The position numbers and the translations under genes were made by a program. The notes beneath the pieces are model-generated. The model made no database searches. It was not told where the DNA came from and worked only from the letters and a program-made list of their open reading frames with translations. Shown piece by piece: positions 1-7,669 of a DNA stretch of 64,000 nucleotides. The stretch is from positions 124,001 to 188,000 of the forward strand of contig JANQNW010000023.1 in the NCBI GenBank assembly GCA_028279375.1. Reading direction: 5' to 3'. This DNA is from Phycisphaerales bacterium. Its GTDB lineage: Bacteria > Planctomycetota > Phycisphaerae > Phycisphaerales > UBA1924. Each line of letters begins with the position of its first letter. Position 1 is the stretch's first letter.

Positions 1-24
1 CGCTGTCGTCGTTGATGCCATACG

Positions 25-1050
25 TCAGGTCCGCGCGCGCCGGGGATCGAACGCCTCTCGAAGTCCCTCGCCGACGAAATTCAGCGCCAGCAGAGTCACC
101 GCAAGGAGCACCGACGGAAAAAGAAGCAGCCACCAGTGCGGCTCGACCGTGTTCATCTCCTTCAGGCCCTCCGCGGCGAGATTGCCCCACGAAGGCAGCG
201 GCGGACGAATGCCGATCCCCAGGAAACTCAGGAATGACTCCTGGAGAATCGCTTGCGGAACGGTCAGCGTCGCATACACGATGATCGGACCGAGCAGATT
301 CGGAAGCAGATGGCGCGTGAACTGCCGGCGGAGTGGAATGCCCATCGCTTGCGCCGCCTCCATGAACGGCTGATTGCGAAGACTCAATACCTGACCGCGA
401 ATGACACGCGCCATCGTCAGCCAACTGACGCCGCCGATCGCCACCAGCAGGGTGAAGACATTGACTGCGATATGGCCGCCCTCGCTCATACGCTCCGGAC
501 CGAGCGAATCGATGATCGAATCGACCGCCACCGCAAGCAGCACGACGAGCAGGATGTACGGCAGACCGTAGAGCACGTCGACAATCCGCATCATGACTCC
601 GTCGATACGACCGCCGAAATACCCGGAGATGGCGCCATACGTCGCGCCAATCAGCACGCTGATCACCGCGGCGCACAGGCCGACGCCGATGGAGACGCCG
701 CCCCCGGCGAGAGAGCGCACGAAGAGGTCGCGACCGAGGTTGTCCGTCCCGAGCACATGGCGACGACTCCCGCCTGCCTCGTCGTCGACCGTGAGACGCG
801 AGTCCGTCTGCGCCGGCCGTGGTTCACTCGTCCACCAACTCGGCGCCTGATTGATCGCGTCGAGATCCTGACGTTTGTACGGCGCGACGTCCGAGCCCGT
901 CAGTCCGAGCGTCCACGGCAGAGAGATCAGGCAGGGAATCGAGACAACGAGCAGGACCACCATGCCCAGCATGCCGGCGACCGAACGAGTCCACGGGTTG
1001 TCCCGTGTCATCGCGTCCGCCCGCAGCGCCGAGACAAAGTCCTCGCTCAT
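25..1050 (-). CDS. OppC/DppC-type ABC transporter permease
   Basis: Inner-membrane permease of a peptide/nickel-type ABC importer, 341 residues. About six hydrophobic segments are visible, the first near residues 28-50 and the last near 305-330. The OppC-family signature HxLGTDNLGRDLFVR lies around residue 100, and the cytoplasmic EAA loop (EAAQAMGIPLRRQF then HLLPN) lies around residues 230-250 and should contact the ATPase. The ATG overlaps the stop of the upstream exported coiled-coil gene by four bases, so it is probably translated by coupling from the sigma-factor chain. The binding protein, partner permease and ATPases are not in this window; they could lie left of position 1. Substrate unknown. 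Confidence 0.9.
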   Translation of the reverse strand: MSEDFVSALRADAMTRDNPWTRSVAGMLGMVVLLVVSIPCLISLPWTLGLTGSDVAPYKRQDLDAINQAPSWWTSEPRPAQTDSRLTVDDEAGGSRRHVLGTDNLGRDLFVRSLAGGGVSIGVGLCAAVISVLIGATYGAISGYFGGRIDGVMMRIVDVLYGLPYILLVVLLAVAVDSIIDSLGPERMSEGGHIAVNVFTLLVAIGGVSWLTMARVIRGQVLSLRNQPFMEAAQAMGIPLRRQFTRHLLPNLLGPIIVYATLTVPQAILQESFLSFLGIGIRPPLPSWGNLAAEGLKEMNTVEPHWWLLLFPSVLLAVTLLALNFVGEGLREAFDPRRART

Positions 1051-1982
1051 ATCCGCGAGGATAGGCGATCCCGGGAGAATCGGACAGATCTGCGAGATTC
1101 AGCGCCGGCGGCGCTCCTGCCTGCGGCGCTCCGGCCCGCCTTCGCGAGCGCCCCGCTCCCGGAACCCCCGCGCTCGTCGCCACGGCTGAGCGCACGCTCG
1201 ATGATCTCGTCAACGCGCGTCTCGATGACATGATCTCGGTCATTCGTCATCGCCTCGATCTCGAGCTCGATCCGCGACAGACGCTCGCGTGAACGCTCCA
1301 GCGCATCCTGTTGCTCCTTGAGCCTCGCGTCGAGCTGCTGATCCACCAACGCCGAGAGCTCGTCCCGGATCAGAGCGAGTTCAGTCTCATCAGCGCCTTC
1401 CCGGCTCGCGCGCGCATACAAGCCGGCCTTCTTCATGATCTCGATATTGGTGCGCATCATCCGGACGCGCAATCGATAGAGCTCCGGATTCTCCTCACGA
1501 AGCTCGACCATCTCCGCGACGCGCGGCCACGCCCGACGGAGGAACTGCCTGGCGCGCTCCGGATTCCGCTCCAGAGCCTGCGTGATCCGCGTGTGCATCT
1601 GCGGATTCGTCTCCCGAATGACCGTCAGCATCGTCTCGAGGTCCTCCTCGCGAAACTCGCGCGCCTTGGCGCCCTCGCCGCGCGGTCCAGGTCCGGCGAG
1701 ATCGAAGTCTGGCGGGCCCTCATCCTCAGGCGCGATGATCGCGCGCACCTGCGCCGGGGTTCCGCCTGCGTCGAGAGCTCGCAGCCCTTCCTCGAGTCGT
1801 TCCCGATGCGCGCTGACGCGATCGATCTCCATCTCGAGACGCAGACGAAGTGCATCGGAGCCCGGTTCCTCGGAGACGATCGGACTGGACTCCGTCTGAG
1901 CGAGCGCCATCTCCGGCAGCACAAGAAGCGGTCCGGTCAGCAGCATGGCGATCGACGCGAGTCGGTGATTCCACCTCATCAC
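1047..1982 (-). CDS. Exported coiled-coil protein of unknown function
   Basis: 311 residues. An N-terminal signal peptide with a hydrophobic stretch at about residues 8-29 ends in ALA-Q. The rest is highly charged and rich in Glu and Arg, predicted to be mostly helix with coiled-coil segments (clear heptads near residues 200-260), and the C terminus is Arg/Ser/Gly-rich. No enzyme motif is seen. It sits between a putative anti-sigma gene (4-base overlap at 1979-1982) and the permease gene (4-base overlap at 1047-1050), so it is probably made together with both. A periplasmic partner of the sigma/anti-sigma pair, in the style of Spy/CpxP helical sensors, is possible, but no LTxxQ motif was found. 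Confidence 0.75.
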   Translation of the reverse strand: MMRWNHRLASIAMLLTGPLLVLPEMALAQTESSPIVSEEPGSDALRLRLEMEIDRVSAHRERLEEGLRALDAGGTPAQVRAIIAPEDEGPPDFDLAGPGPRGEGAKAREFREEDLETMLTVIRETNPQMHTRITQALERNPERARQFLRRAWPRVAEMVELREENPELYRLRVRMMRTNIEIMKKAGLYARASREGADETELALIRDELSALVDQQLDARLKEQQDALERSRERLSRIELEIEAMTNDRDHVIETRVDEIIERALSRGDERGGSGSGALAKAGRSAAGRSAAGAESRRSVRFSRDRLSSRI

Positions 1983-2461
1983 AGGGACTCCTCTTCCAAT
2001 ACACCCTCGGTGACTCCCCAGAAGTTGGAAAGCGCCGCATCAAGCGACTCCAGGTCCCGGTCAAGCGCCGACACCTCGACCATTCCGAACTCGGACCACT
2101 CGTCCTCAAGAAACGCGAGCGCTTCAAACTCCTCCTCCAGCGCCGCGAGATCATCGGGCCCAGCCACCGGCGCCGGACGCGTGACAAGCACTGCAACCAC
2201 CCCCACACTCAGCATGATCACGAACACGGCGGCGATTCGGACCGCGGGGCGCTGCAGGAACGACGAGATAGAGATCGGTGGATGATCCTGCCTGGGAAGC
2301 GACGTCGAGGATCTTTGGACGACCTGCTCGAGCAGCCCTTCAGGCGCGGCCATTCGATCGTGCGCCGCGAGCCGATCGACGGCTGCTTCGATCTCCTGAA
2401 GCTCTGGAGGCGTCTTCTTTTCGTTCTCTGATTCGCGCATGTTCTCGTCTTTCCGCGTCAT
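1979..2461 (-). CDS. Single-pass membrane protein, probable anti-sigma factor
   Basis: 160 residues with a charged cytoplasmic N-terminal part of about 75 residues, one membrane helix near residues 78-100, and an acidic outer part of about 60 residues. It directly follows an ECF sigma gene with a 4-base overlap, the usual place and topology for a cognate anti-sigma factor. It lacks the HxxxCxxC zinc motif of the ZAS class, so the assignment rests on topology and position only. The acidic, Glu/Asp-rich outer part is unusual and could be where the following exported helical protein binds. Confidence 0.65.
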   Translation of the reverse strand: MTRKDENMRESENEKKTPPELQEIEAAVDRLAAHDRMAAPEGLLEQVVQRSSTSLPRQDHPPISISSFLQRPAVRIAAVFVIMLSVGVVAVLVTRPAPVAGPDDLAALEEEFEALAFLEDEWSEFGMVEVSALDRDLESLDAALSNFWGVTEGVLEEESL

Positions 2462-3057
2462 GTCATTCCTGCCTCACCGCTGGTCGCCGGATCGCCCGAC
2501 TCCATCATCTCCCGCAGTTTCCGCAACGCCCGATGATGTCGGGCGAGGAGCGTTCCCACGGGCTCGCCGAGCAAATCAGCGATGCCCTTGAAACTCATGC
2601 CGGCGTGGTGGCGCAACTCGATGATCTCCCGATCGCTCTCATTCAGCTCTGCGATGGCCGAGCGCATCTGCGCGAGCTCCGGCTCCTCGTCCTGCGCTGA
2701 CGCCGTCTCATCCAATCGAGCCTCCCGCATCTCAGCGGGATCCGTGGGCGTCGCCTGTCGGGCCGATCGCCGTCCTTCATCCCGAATCCGATTCATCGCC
2801 ACTCTGAAGAGCCAGGATTCGAATCGGCCCTTCTCCTCGTACTCCTGTGACGGCAGCTTCTCCGCCAGCGTCACGAACACTGATTGCGTGATTTCCTCGG
2901 CCAGCTCCTCGCTGAGCCTCCGAGAGCGCGCCAGCGCATAGACCCGCCGCCAATACAACTCGACCAGCGACCTCCACGCGCCTTCATCGCCTGCACTCGC
3001 CGCCCCGATCAGGGTGGCGAGGTCCGCATGCTCATCGCGGTGACAGTCGAGGTTCAT
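2458..3057 (-). CDS. ECF-family RNA polymerase sigma factor
   Basis: About 199 residues from the start chosen at 3057, which has GAGG seven bases upstream; in-frame ATGs at 3066 and 3144 would only add a non-conserved tail. Region 2 is visible as LVELYWRRVYALARSR with SWLFRVAMNRIRDEGRR, which should bind the -10 element and core polymerase. Region 4 is visible as LNESDREIIELRHHAGMSFKGIADLLGEPVGTLLARHHRALRKLR, here given as family signature. It is the first gene of a four-gene chain, so it probably controls its own operon through the membrane protein encoded next. The external signal is unknown. Confidence 0.93.
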   Translation of the reverse strand: MNLDCHRDEHADLATLIGAASAGDEGAWRSLVELYWRRVYALARSRRLSEELAEEITQSVFVTLAEKLPSQEYEEKGRFESWLFRVAMNRIRDEGRRSARQATPTDPAEMREARLDETASAQDEEPELAQMRSAIAELNESDREIIELRHHAGMSFKGIADLLGEPVGTLLARHHRALRKLREMMESGDPATSGEAGMT

Positions 3058-3144
3058 TGGCCTCATCCACAGGTCAAACGCCCGGATCGCCCGTCTATTG
3101 CTTCGGGAGGATGGACGCCAGGAGGCGTTATCGGCAGGCGCCAT

Positions 3145-4638
3145 TCAGACGGCGCTGGTGGCCTCGTACTCGGCGACGATGTCGGCCAGAGCCTCCCGAA
3201 GCACGGCAATATGGGCCTCGTACTTCTCATGGCGGCGCATCGAACTTCGGTAGATCGGCTGGCGGACCTGCTCGTTGCTTGCCGTAATCGTGACACGTTT
3301 GCTCTCATAAAAGCGAAGGCATTCATCCGACCATTCGAGCCCGATGTGGTCCACGATACGGCGGCTCATCGCCTCCTGATCCGCCACCATGTCCTCATAG
3401 CGCACGTCGAGGATGTCCATGTCCAGCACATCCTTCCAGTGGTTCATGAGCCGGACATAATCGCGATAGAAGCTCGCGATCGACTCGAGTTTGTAGCTGT
3501 AGCGATTCAGCGTCGCGAAGTTGATGAAGTAACACGAGAGCGATGTGTCGAGGGGATGACGCATGCAGTGAATGATCTTGGCCTTCGGAAAGAGCAGCGA
3601 AATCAGCCCGAGGAATCTGAAGTTGTACGGCATCTTGTCCGTGATGCGTTTCGCCGATCTCGCTTCATTCCGAAGCCGCTTGAGATAGTCGCGCGCCGCC
3701 TTGTCGATGGCGCTCTGGTCGATGGCGCCGAGTTCGGTCAAGACGCTTCCAGCGCCGCCGCCTGCGCGCTGGAGGGCGCCTGAAATCTCTGTAATCCATT
3801 CGCGCTCGCCCGCGCCGTGAGCATCTGGATGGCTCGAGAGGATTTGCTCCACCAGACTGGTCCCAGACCGGGCCATGCCGAGAATGAAGACAGGGACCTC
3901 GGTCTTCAAGCGCGCCCGAGGCAGCTCTGCCAGGCGCTCGGGAGTCCACGCTGCGATCGCCCGATCCGTCACCTCAGGCGCCTCGTCCTCGCTGACCGTG
4001 ACGCCCTTGAGCGTGTTCGCCCGCTCGTACGCCTCGAACGCGCGGTCATAGTCGCCCTTCTTGTCCAGAAGCGCACCCAACTGGAAGCAGTGACCTGCGA
4101 CTCCCGTATTCGAGAGGTCTTGATCCTCGATCGCCTCTTGCAAGGCGGACTCGGCCTCCTCGAAAAGCCCGAACTTCGGCGCAAGCCGCGCGAGAACTCC
4201 GGGAAGACCCGGAATGTACTCACCCTCTTCCAGAAGCGGCCGCACCAGGTCAAGCGCTTCCTGACCGCGGCCCTCAATCACAAGCAACTGACCCTTCGCC
4301 GCCACGAATCGGGCGTCGGAAGGATCGAGCGCGATCGCCTCGTCGAAGCAGGCGTGCGCCTGTTCGAAGTTGCCGAGCAGAGACTCCAGCCGGCCCTTCT
4401 CCCAGTGACACCGCGCGTCCTTCGGGCGGAGCTTGATCGCGGCGTTGAAGTTCACGCGCGCCGCGTCGTATTGGCCGAGCTCCTTGTAGACGCGCCCCGT
4501 CAGGACGCACAAGCCGACGTGTCGGGGCATGCGCTTCGAGAGCTTCGCGAAGATCGCGAGCGCGTCCTCGTGGTGGCCGTCCAGATGCAGCCGGCGTCCG
4601 CGTTCGTAGTCCTTCTCGTTCTGTGCGTTTTCGAACAT
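3145..4638 (-). CDS. TPR-repeat sulfotransferase
   Basis: About 497 residues. The N-terminal 240 residues hold TPR helices (for example YERGRRLHLDG, ALAIFAKLSKR, YDAARVNFNAAIKLRP). The C-terminal half is a PAPS-dependent sulfotransferase: the phosphosulfate loop is FILGMARSGTSLVEQ followed by LSSHPDAHGAGE, and the 3'-phosphate site is MRHPLDTSLSCYF. It should transfer sulfate to a polysaccharide or protein, cytoplasmic or at the membrane. Start 4638 gives a normal TPR N terminus; an ATG at 4689 is possible, while a TTG at 4716 lies inside a terminator and is rejected. A second, shorter sulfotransferase is at 50455-51318. Confidence 0.88.
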   Translation of the reverse strand: MFENAQNEKDYERGRRLHLDGHHEDALAIFAKLSKRMPRHVGLCVLTGRVYKELGQYDAARVNFNAAIKLRPKDARCHWEKGRLESLLGNFEQAHACFDEAIALDPSDARFVAAKGQLLVIEGRGQEALDLVRPLLEEGEYIPGLPGVLARLAPKFGLFEEAESALQEAIEDQDLSNTGVAGHCFQLGALLDKKGDYDRAFEAYERANTLKGVTVSEDEAPEVTDRAIAAWTPERLAELPRARLKTEVPVFILGMARSGTSLVEQILSSHPDAHGAGEREWITEISGALQRAGGGAGSVLTELGAIDQSAIDKAARDYLKRLRNEARSAKRITDKMPYNFRFLGLISLLFPKAKIIHCMRHPLDTSLSCYFINFATLNRYSYKLESIASFYRDYVRLMNHWKDVLDMDILDVRYEDMVADQEAMSRRIVDHIGLEWSDECLRFYESKRVTITASNEQVRQPIYRSSMRRHEKYEAHIAVLREALADIVAEYEATSAV

Positions 4639-4699
4639 TCGGGGGAGTCGTGAGCTCTGCAGGAAGGCGGCAACCAGAGTGCGGAGCATAGACGCTCGG

Positions 4700-4740
4700 A
4701 GGCAAAACAAAAACAAAGCCGGCCCCCGAAGGGGCCGGCT
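4700..4740 (-). terminator. Intrinsic terminator with UUCG tetraloop
   Basis: Reading the minus strand, a perfect 10-base stem (AGCCGGCCCC pairing with GGGGCCGGCT, positions 4717-4740) is closed by the extra-stable loop TTCG and followed by a T-rich tract at 4700-4716. It lies 40 bases past the stop of the PEP-CTERM gene and should end that transcript. Confidence 0.93.
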
Positions 4741-4780
4741 CGTCAGTCAAAACTGATCATCGTGTGAATCGAGAGACGAT

Positions 4781-5401
4781 TCAGCGACGACGACGACCTG
4801 CGGCCAGACCGGCCAGACCGAACAGCGCAACGCTGCCCGGAGCGGGAACCGCATTCACATACAGCTCCCAGCCGGTGAGCGAGCCGGAGTCGCCACCATT
4901 GACATCGGTGACGGTCAGACGCCACGTGCCGAGGGTGGACTCGCCAACGAACGCAGCGAGCGACGTCGGAACGTTGAACATGCCTGACGGCTGATACGTG
5001 TCCATCGGGATCGGATCGGCCGCAGCAGCTGCCCAGATGTCGGCGCCGCCATCAGCGAACCAGTAGTCACCGCTGAAGTCGGACGAATCGCCGAAGTCAA
5101 AGCTGCCGCCCGTGGAGGCGCCAATGCGGTGCATGATCTCAACGGACGTGCCGGTGTCGACGTGCTCGATCGTGACGATCAGATCGCCGGCCCATGTGTG
5201 ATTCAGGCCAAGAAGATGGAAGGACTTGACGTCCTTGATCTCCATGTCCTCCTCGAAGACGACCTCAGAGACGAGCGGAGCCAGATCGTTGATCTCGCCG
5301 CCGCCGCCGCTAATCCACTTCTCAATGTTCGCATTGGCCGAGGCCGCCGTGAACGCGGTCGCCAGACCAGCAGCGGTCACGACCATCTTGCCCTTCGACA
5401 T
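4781..5401 (-). CDS. Exported P-domain protein with PEP-CTERM-like anchor
   Basis: 206 residues. The start at 5401 is fixed by AGGAGG seven bases upstream. A signal peptide covers about residues 1-25 (ending ASANA). The middle resembles the beta-sandwich P domain of proprotein convertases, closing with LGTWRLTVTDVNGGDSGSLTGWEL. The last 22 residues are a sorting tail: VPAPGS, a short hydrophobic helix, then RRRR, a variant of PEP-CTERM. The protein is expected to be exported and then processed by an exosortase-like enzyme, none of which is in this window. It is monocistronic, with its own terminator. Confidence 0.85.
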   Translation of the reverse strand: MSKGKMVVTAAGLATAFTAASANANIEKWISGGGGEINDLAPLVSEVVFEEDMEIKDVKSFHLLGLNHTWAGDLIVTIEHVDTGTSVEIMHRIGASTGGSFDFGDSSDFSGDYWFADGGADIWAAAAADPIPMDTYQPSGMFNVPTSLAAFVGESTLGTWRLTVTDVNGGDSGSLTGWELYVNAVPAPGSVALFGLAGLAAGRRRR

Positions 5402-5408
5402 GTTTCTT

Positions 5409-5414
5409 CCTCCT
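5409..5414 (-). promoter_or_regulatory. Strong Shine-Dalgarno site of the PEP-CTERM gene
   Basis: AGGAGG on the minus strand with a 7-base spacer to the ATG at 5401. It decides the start against a longer frame reaching 5476. Such a full match is uncommon in this window. Confidence 0.85.
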
Positions 5415-5764
5415 AGAAGAAAAGATCTGCAGTTGACAACACAGATAAGAATCCTGCGCCACAGACACACAAACAACGCATGCTGCGTGATGCGTTGACG
5501 CTGAACTCATAAACAGACTTCTGAAAATCCCCACCAGCCTCCAGGCCGATCGCGCACGCAACACTGCGAGCGCGCTCAGTCCTCGGCAGCCATTGCCACG
5601 ATGTCAGGCAGGGGTGACGTGTTCCTCCTAAGAACTTGAACCCTTCCTAATGCGTGGTTTATCACTGGCTGCTGGAGCATGCAAGACCAAAGCCCCGGAT
5701 TCGGGTGCAGAAAGGTCGATAGGGGCAGTTTCCTCACCGGCATGTCCGATGACGAACGCGCGTG
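5415..5764. other. 350-base intergenic region, no gene seen
   Basis: It lies between two minus-strand genes and should hold the end of the receptor-like gene's transcript and the promoter of the PEP-CTERM gene. On the minus strand TTGTGT and TTATCT with an 18-base spacer, about 60 bases before the PEP-CTERM start, is a weak promoter candidate. A second TTAGGAGGAA near 5626-5635 resembles a ribosome-binding site but no start codon follows at a useful distance. No clear terminator or riboswitch was recognised. Confidence 0.4.
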
Positions 5765-6676
5765 TTAATCTGGGGACTCTGAGCCCGACTTCGCGTTCCG
5801 CGACCCCTCTGGCCACGAGCCGATGATTGACCCGACCTCCTGCGCGACGCCGATCATCGACGTGCTCGGCGTCAGGCACAGGGGACTCGAGACCACCCCA
5901 ACACGTCCTGTCTCGACAGCGCCAAGGCCGATTCCTGCCAATGGCCCCAGCAGCGACGAGATCTCCGTGCCCGCTGCTCCGGGCATGAACAGCAGGATCG
6001 AATCCGGCGCCATCGCACGAACGCTCTCTGGATCAAGCGTCAGATAAGGTCCCCCCTCGACGATCGCCATCTCCAGCCCGAGACGTTCCAGAAGCTGGAA
6101 ATGGAAGGACCCTGGTCCAGGGGCTCCCAGCGGATCCGTCCAGAAAAGCGCAAGCACGCGCCCTGCGCGATTCGCCAGTGACGCCTGCGGGATCCACGTC
6201 GCATCCATCTGCCGAACCAGAATCTCCGATCGCTCCTTGGCCTCCGGACTCCCAACAACGTTCGCCAGACGAGTGACGCCTTCGCGGATCTGGGCGAGCG
6301 TGAGCAACTCGAGATTCACCAGGCGCCAGCCGCGCGATTCCGCGAGCTCGACCAGTTGCGGAGGCACGGGTCGCGACGAGCCCCACTCAAGGGCGACGAT
6401 CGTCGGATCGACCGCAACCAGACGCTCATAGTCGATCCCCGCCTGATCGCCGATGACCGGAACGGACTCATCAAGGACAAGGTCGTGGAAATGGCGACCG
6501 ACGATCAACTCCTCGCATCCAAGATCCCGGAGGATGATCGCGACCGCTGGACTCATCGCCACGATCCGCTCGCCGTCGATCTCCCCGCCTGTCTCAGCCG
6601 GAGTTGTATCGCGGCATCCTGCCATCGCCAGGAACGAGAGCAGGAGGGCTACAAGGATCGGGGCGCCGTCTCGCAT
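5765..6676 (-). CDS. BtuF-like metal/cobalamin-receptor lipoprotein
   Basis: 303 residues. A lipoprotein signal ends in LAMAGC (Cys near residue 21). The remainder has the two-lobed helical-backbone receptor pattern: an N-terminal lobe with RIVAMSPAVAIILRDLG and LVAVDPTIVALEW, a long linking helix, and a C-terminal lobe with GRVLALFWTDPLGAPG and APDSILLFMPG. Members of this family bind vitamin B12, haem or iron-siderophore complexes for ABC import. No matching permease or ATPase and no B12 riboswitch were found nearby, so it may use a remote transporter. Ligand not assignable from sequence alone. Confidence 0.75.
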   Translation of the reverse strand: MRDGAPILVALLLSFLAMAGCRDTTPAETGGEIDGERIVAMSPAVAIILRDLGCEELIVGRHFHDLVLDESVPVIGDQAGIDYERLVAVDPTIVALEWGSSRPVPPQLVELAESRGWRLVNLELLTLAQIREGVTRLANVVGSPEAKERSEILVRQMDATWIPQASLANRAGRVLALFWTDPLGAPGPGSFHFQLLERLGLEMAIVEGGPYLTLDPESVRAMAPDSILLFMPGAAGTEISSLLGPLAGIGLGAVETGRVGVVSSPLCLTPSTSMIGVAQEVGSIIGSWPEGSRNAKSGSESPD

Positions 6677-6796
6677 GCGACCATCCTAGATTCTGTCAGC
6701 CCATGGGCCCGAACGCCGAAGTAACCGTTTGCGGACGCGACGGCGCGTCGCGTTGTCCCTCCTCTTCCCACGACCTCTCGATTCGGCAGCTGATCC

Positions 6797-7669
6797 ATGG
6801 GCATGTTCACGAAGATCCGCGGGATGTTCACGCGGCGCCACGACGACGCATCCTCGCAGAACCCGCGCCCTGAAGTTCGGCGCCAGGCCACCTGGGCCTC
6901 GATCTGTCCGGAGAATCCCATTGGTCTCGATCTCAGCGCGAGCGACTCCACTCCGGACATGCCGGCGCAGACTCCCGCCTCCGCCGAGCCGGAACTCGCA
7001 TACATCGCGGAGGTCAGCGCCGTGACGACTGAGGCTCCGCCTCCCGTCGAGCCCGCACCTCCAGCGCGTCCCGAGCGCCGGGCGCGCCTGATTTCCCCAC
7101 GTAATCGATCCGAGCTGATGACAGAATTGCGGGGCAACTACGCAGAAGTCATCGAACTCGTGCGCAAGGTGAATGATCACCTCGACGTTCAGGAGACGCG
7201 CTCCTCCCGCATGATGGAGATCGCGGAGCGCATTCCATCGGCGCTCGAGTACCTGCCCGAGATACAGCGGCAGAACACGCAAGTGGTCGAGTCCCTCGAC
7301 CGCTGCGCCAGGAACTCCACGGCAAGCGCCGATCGCATCGGCGGCGCCGTCGATCGACTCGTCGAGAGCACGGAGCAACAGGGGACCTCTGTCACAGCGC
7401 TCAACGATCGCCTCGAATCCGCCCGTCAGACCGATCTCGAACTCGTGCAGCGCATGGCGGAGTTTCGCACGACCATGAGCGGCATCGCCGACACGAACTC
7501 TGGCGTCAGCGACTCCATCGCGCAGATGCACTCCTCAGCGCTTCGGCGAGACGAGGAGATCGTCCGTCTCATCGAGCAGTCGCGCAAGTGGATGGTCGTC
7601 GCGCTCGCCTCCATCGGCGGCGCCGTCGGCCTTGCGATCATGCTCGCTGTATTCGCGCTCGTCTTCTAG
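6797..7669 (+). CDS. C-terminally anchored coiled-coil protein
   Basis: 290 residues. The first 95 residues are low-complexity and Pro/Ala-rich; residues 100-260 are predicted long helices with repeated polar heptads like those of methyl-accepting or tether proteins; a hydrophobic helix at about 265-288 ends the protein. There is no signal peptide, so the helical part is probably cytoplasmic. Its stop overlaps the stop of the convergent BshC-like gene by four bases. No known domain was recognised; an envelope tether or spatial organiser is possible. Confidence 0.7.
   Translation: MGMFTKIRGMFTRRHDDASSQNPRPEVRRQATWASICPENPIGLDLSASDSTPDMPAQTPASAEPELAYIAEVSAVTTEAPPPVEPAPPARPERRARLISPRNRSELMTELRGNYAEVIELVRKVNDHLDVQETRSSRMMEIAERIPSALEYLPEIQRQNTQVVESLDRCARNSTASADRIGGAVDRLVESTEQQGTSVTALNDRLESARQTDLELVQRMAEFRTTMSGIADTNSGVSDSIAQMHSSALRRDEEIVRLIEQSRKWMVVALASIGGAVGLAIMLAVFALVF

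Noticed and set aside
253..1233. Plus-strand open frame of 326 codons opposite the permease gene
   Set aside because: Rich in Arg, His, Asp and Gln with no domain; it is the mirror of a clear permease and of the next gene in GC-rich DNA.
5640..5764. Possible B12 riboswitch near the receptor gene
   Set aside because: It lies downstream of that gene, and no B12 box or matching helices were found; the upstream region 6677-6796 shows none either.
5628..5879. Minus-strand frame of 83 codons after the receptor gene
   Set aside because: Mostly inside the receptor gene in another frame; no start with a ribosome site.
6686..7531. Minus-strand open frame of 281 codons opposite the coiled-coil membrane protein
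   Set aside because: No signal or motif; the plus-strand frame has a plausible membrane helix and helical pattern.
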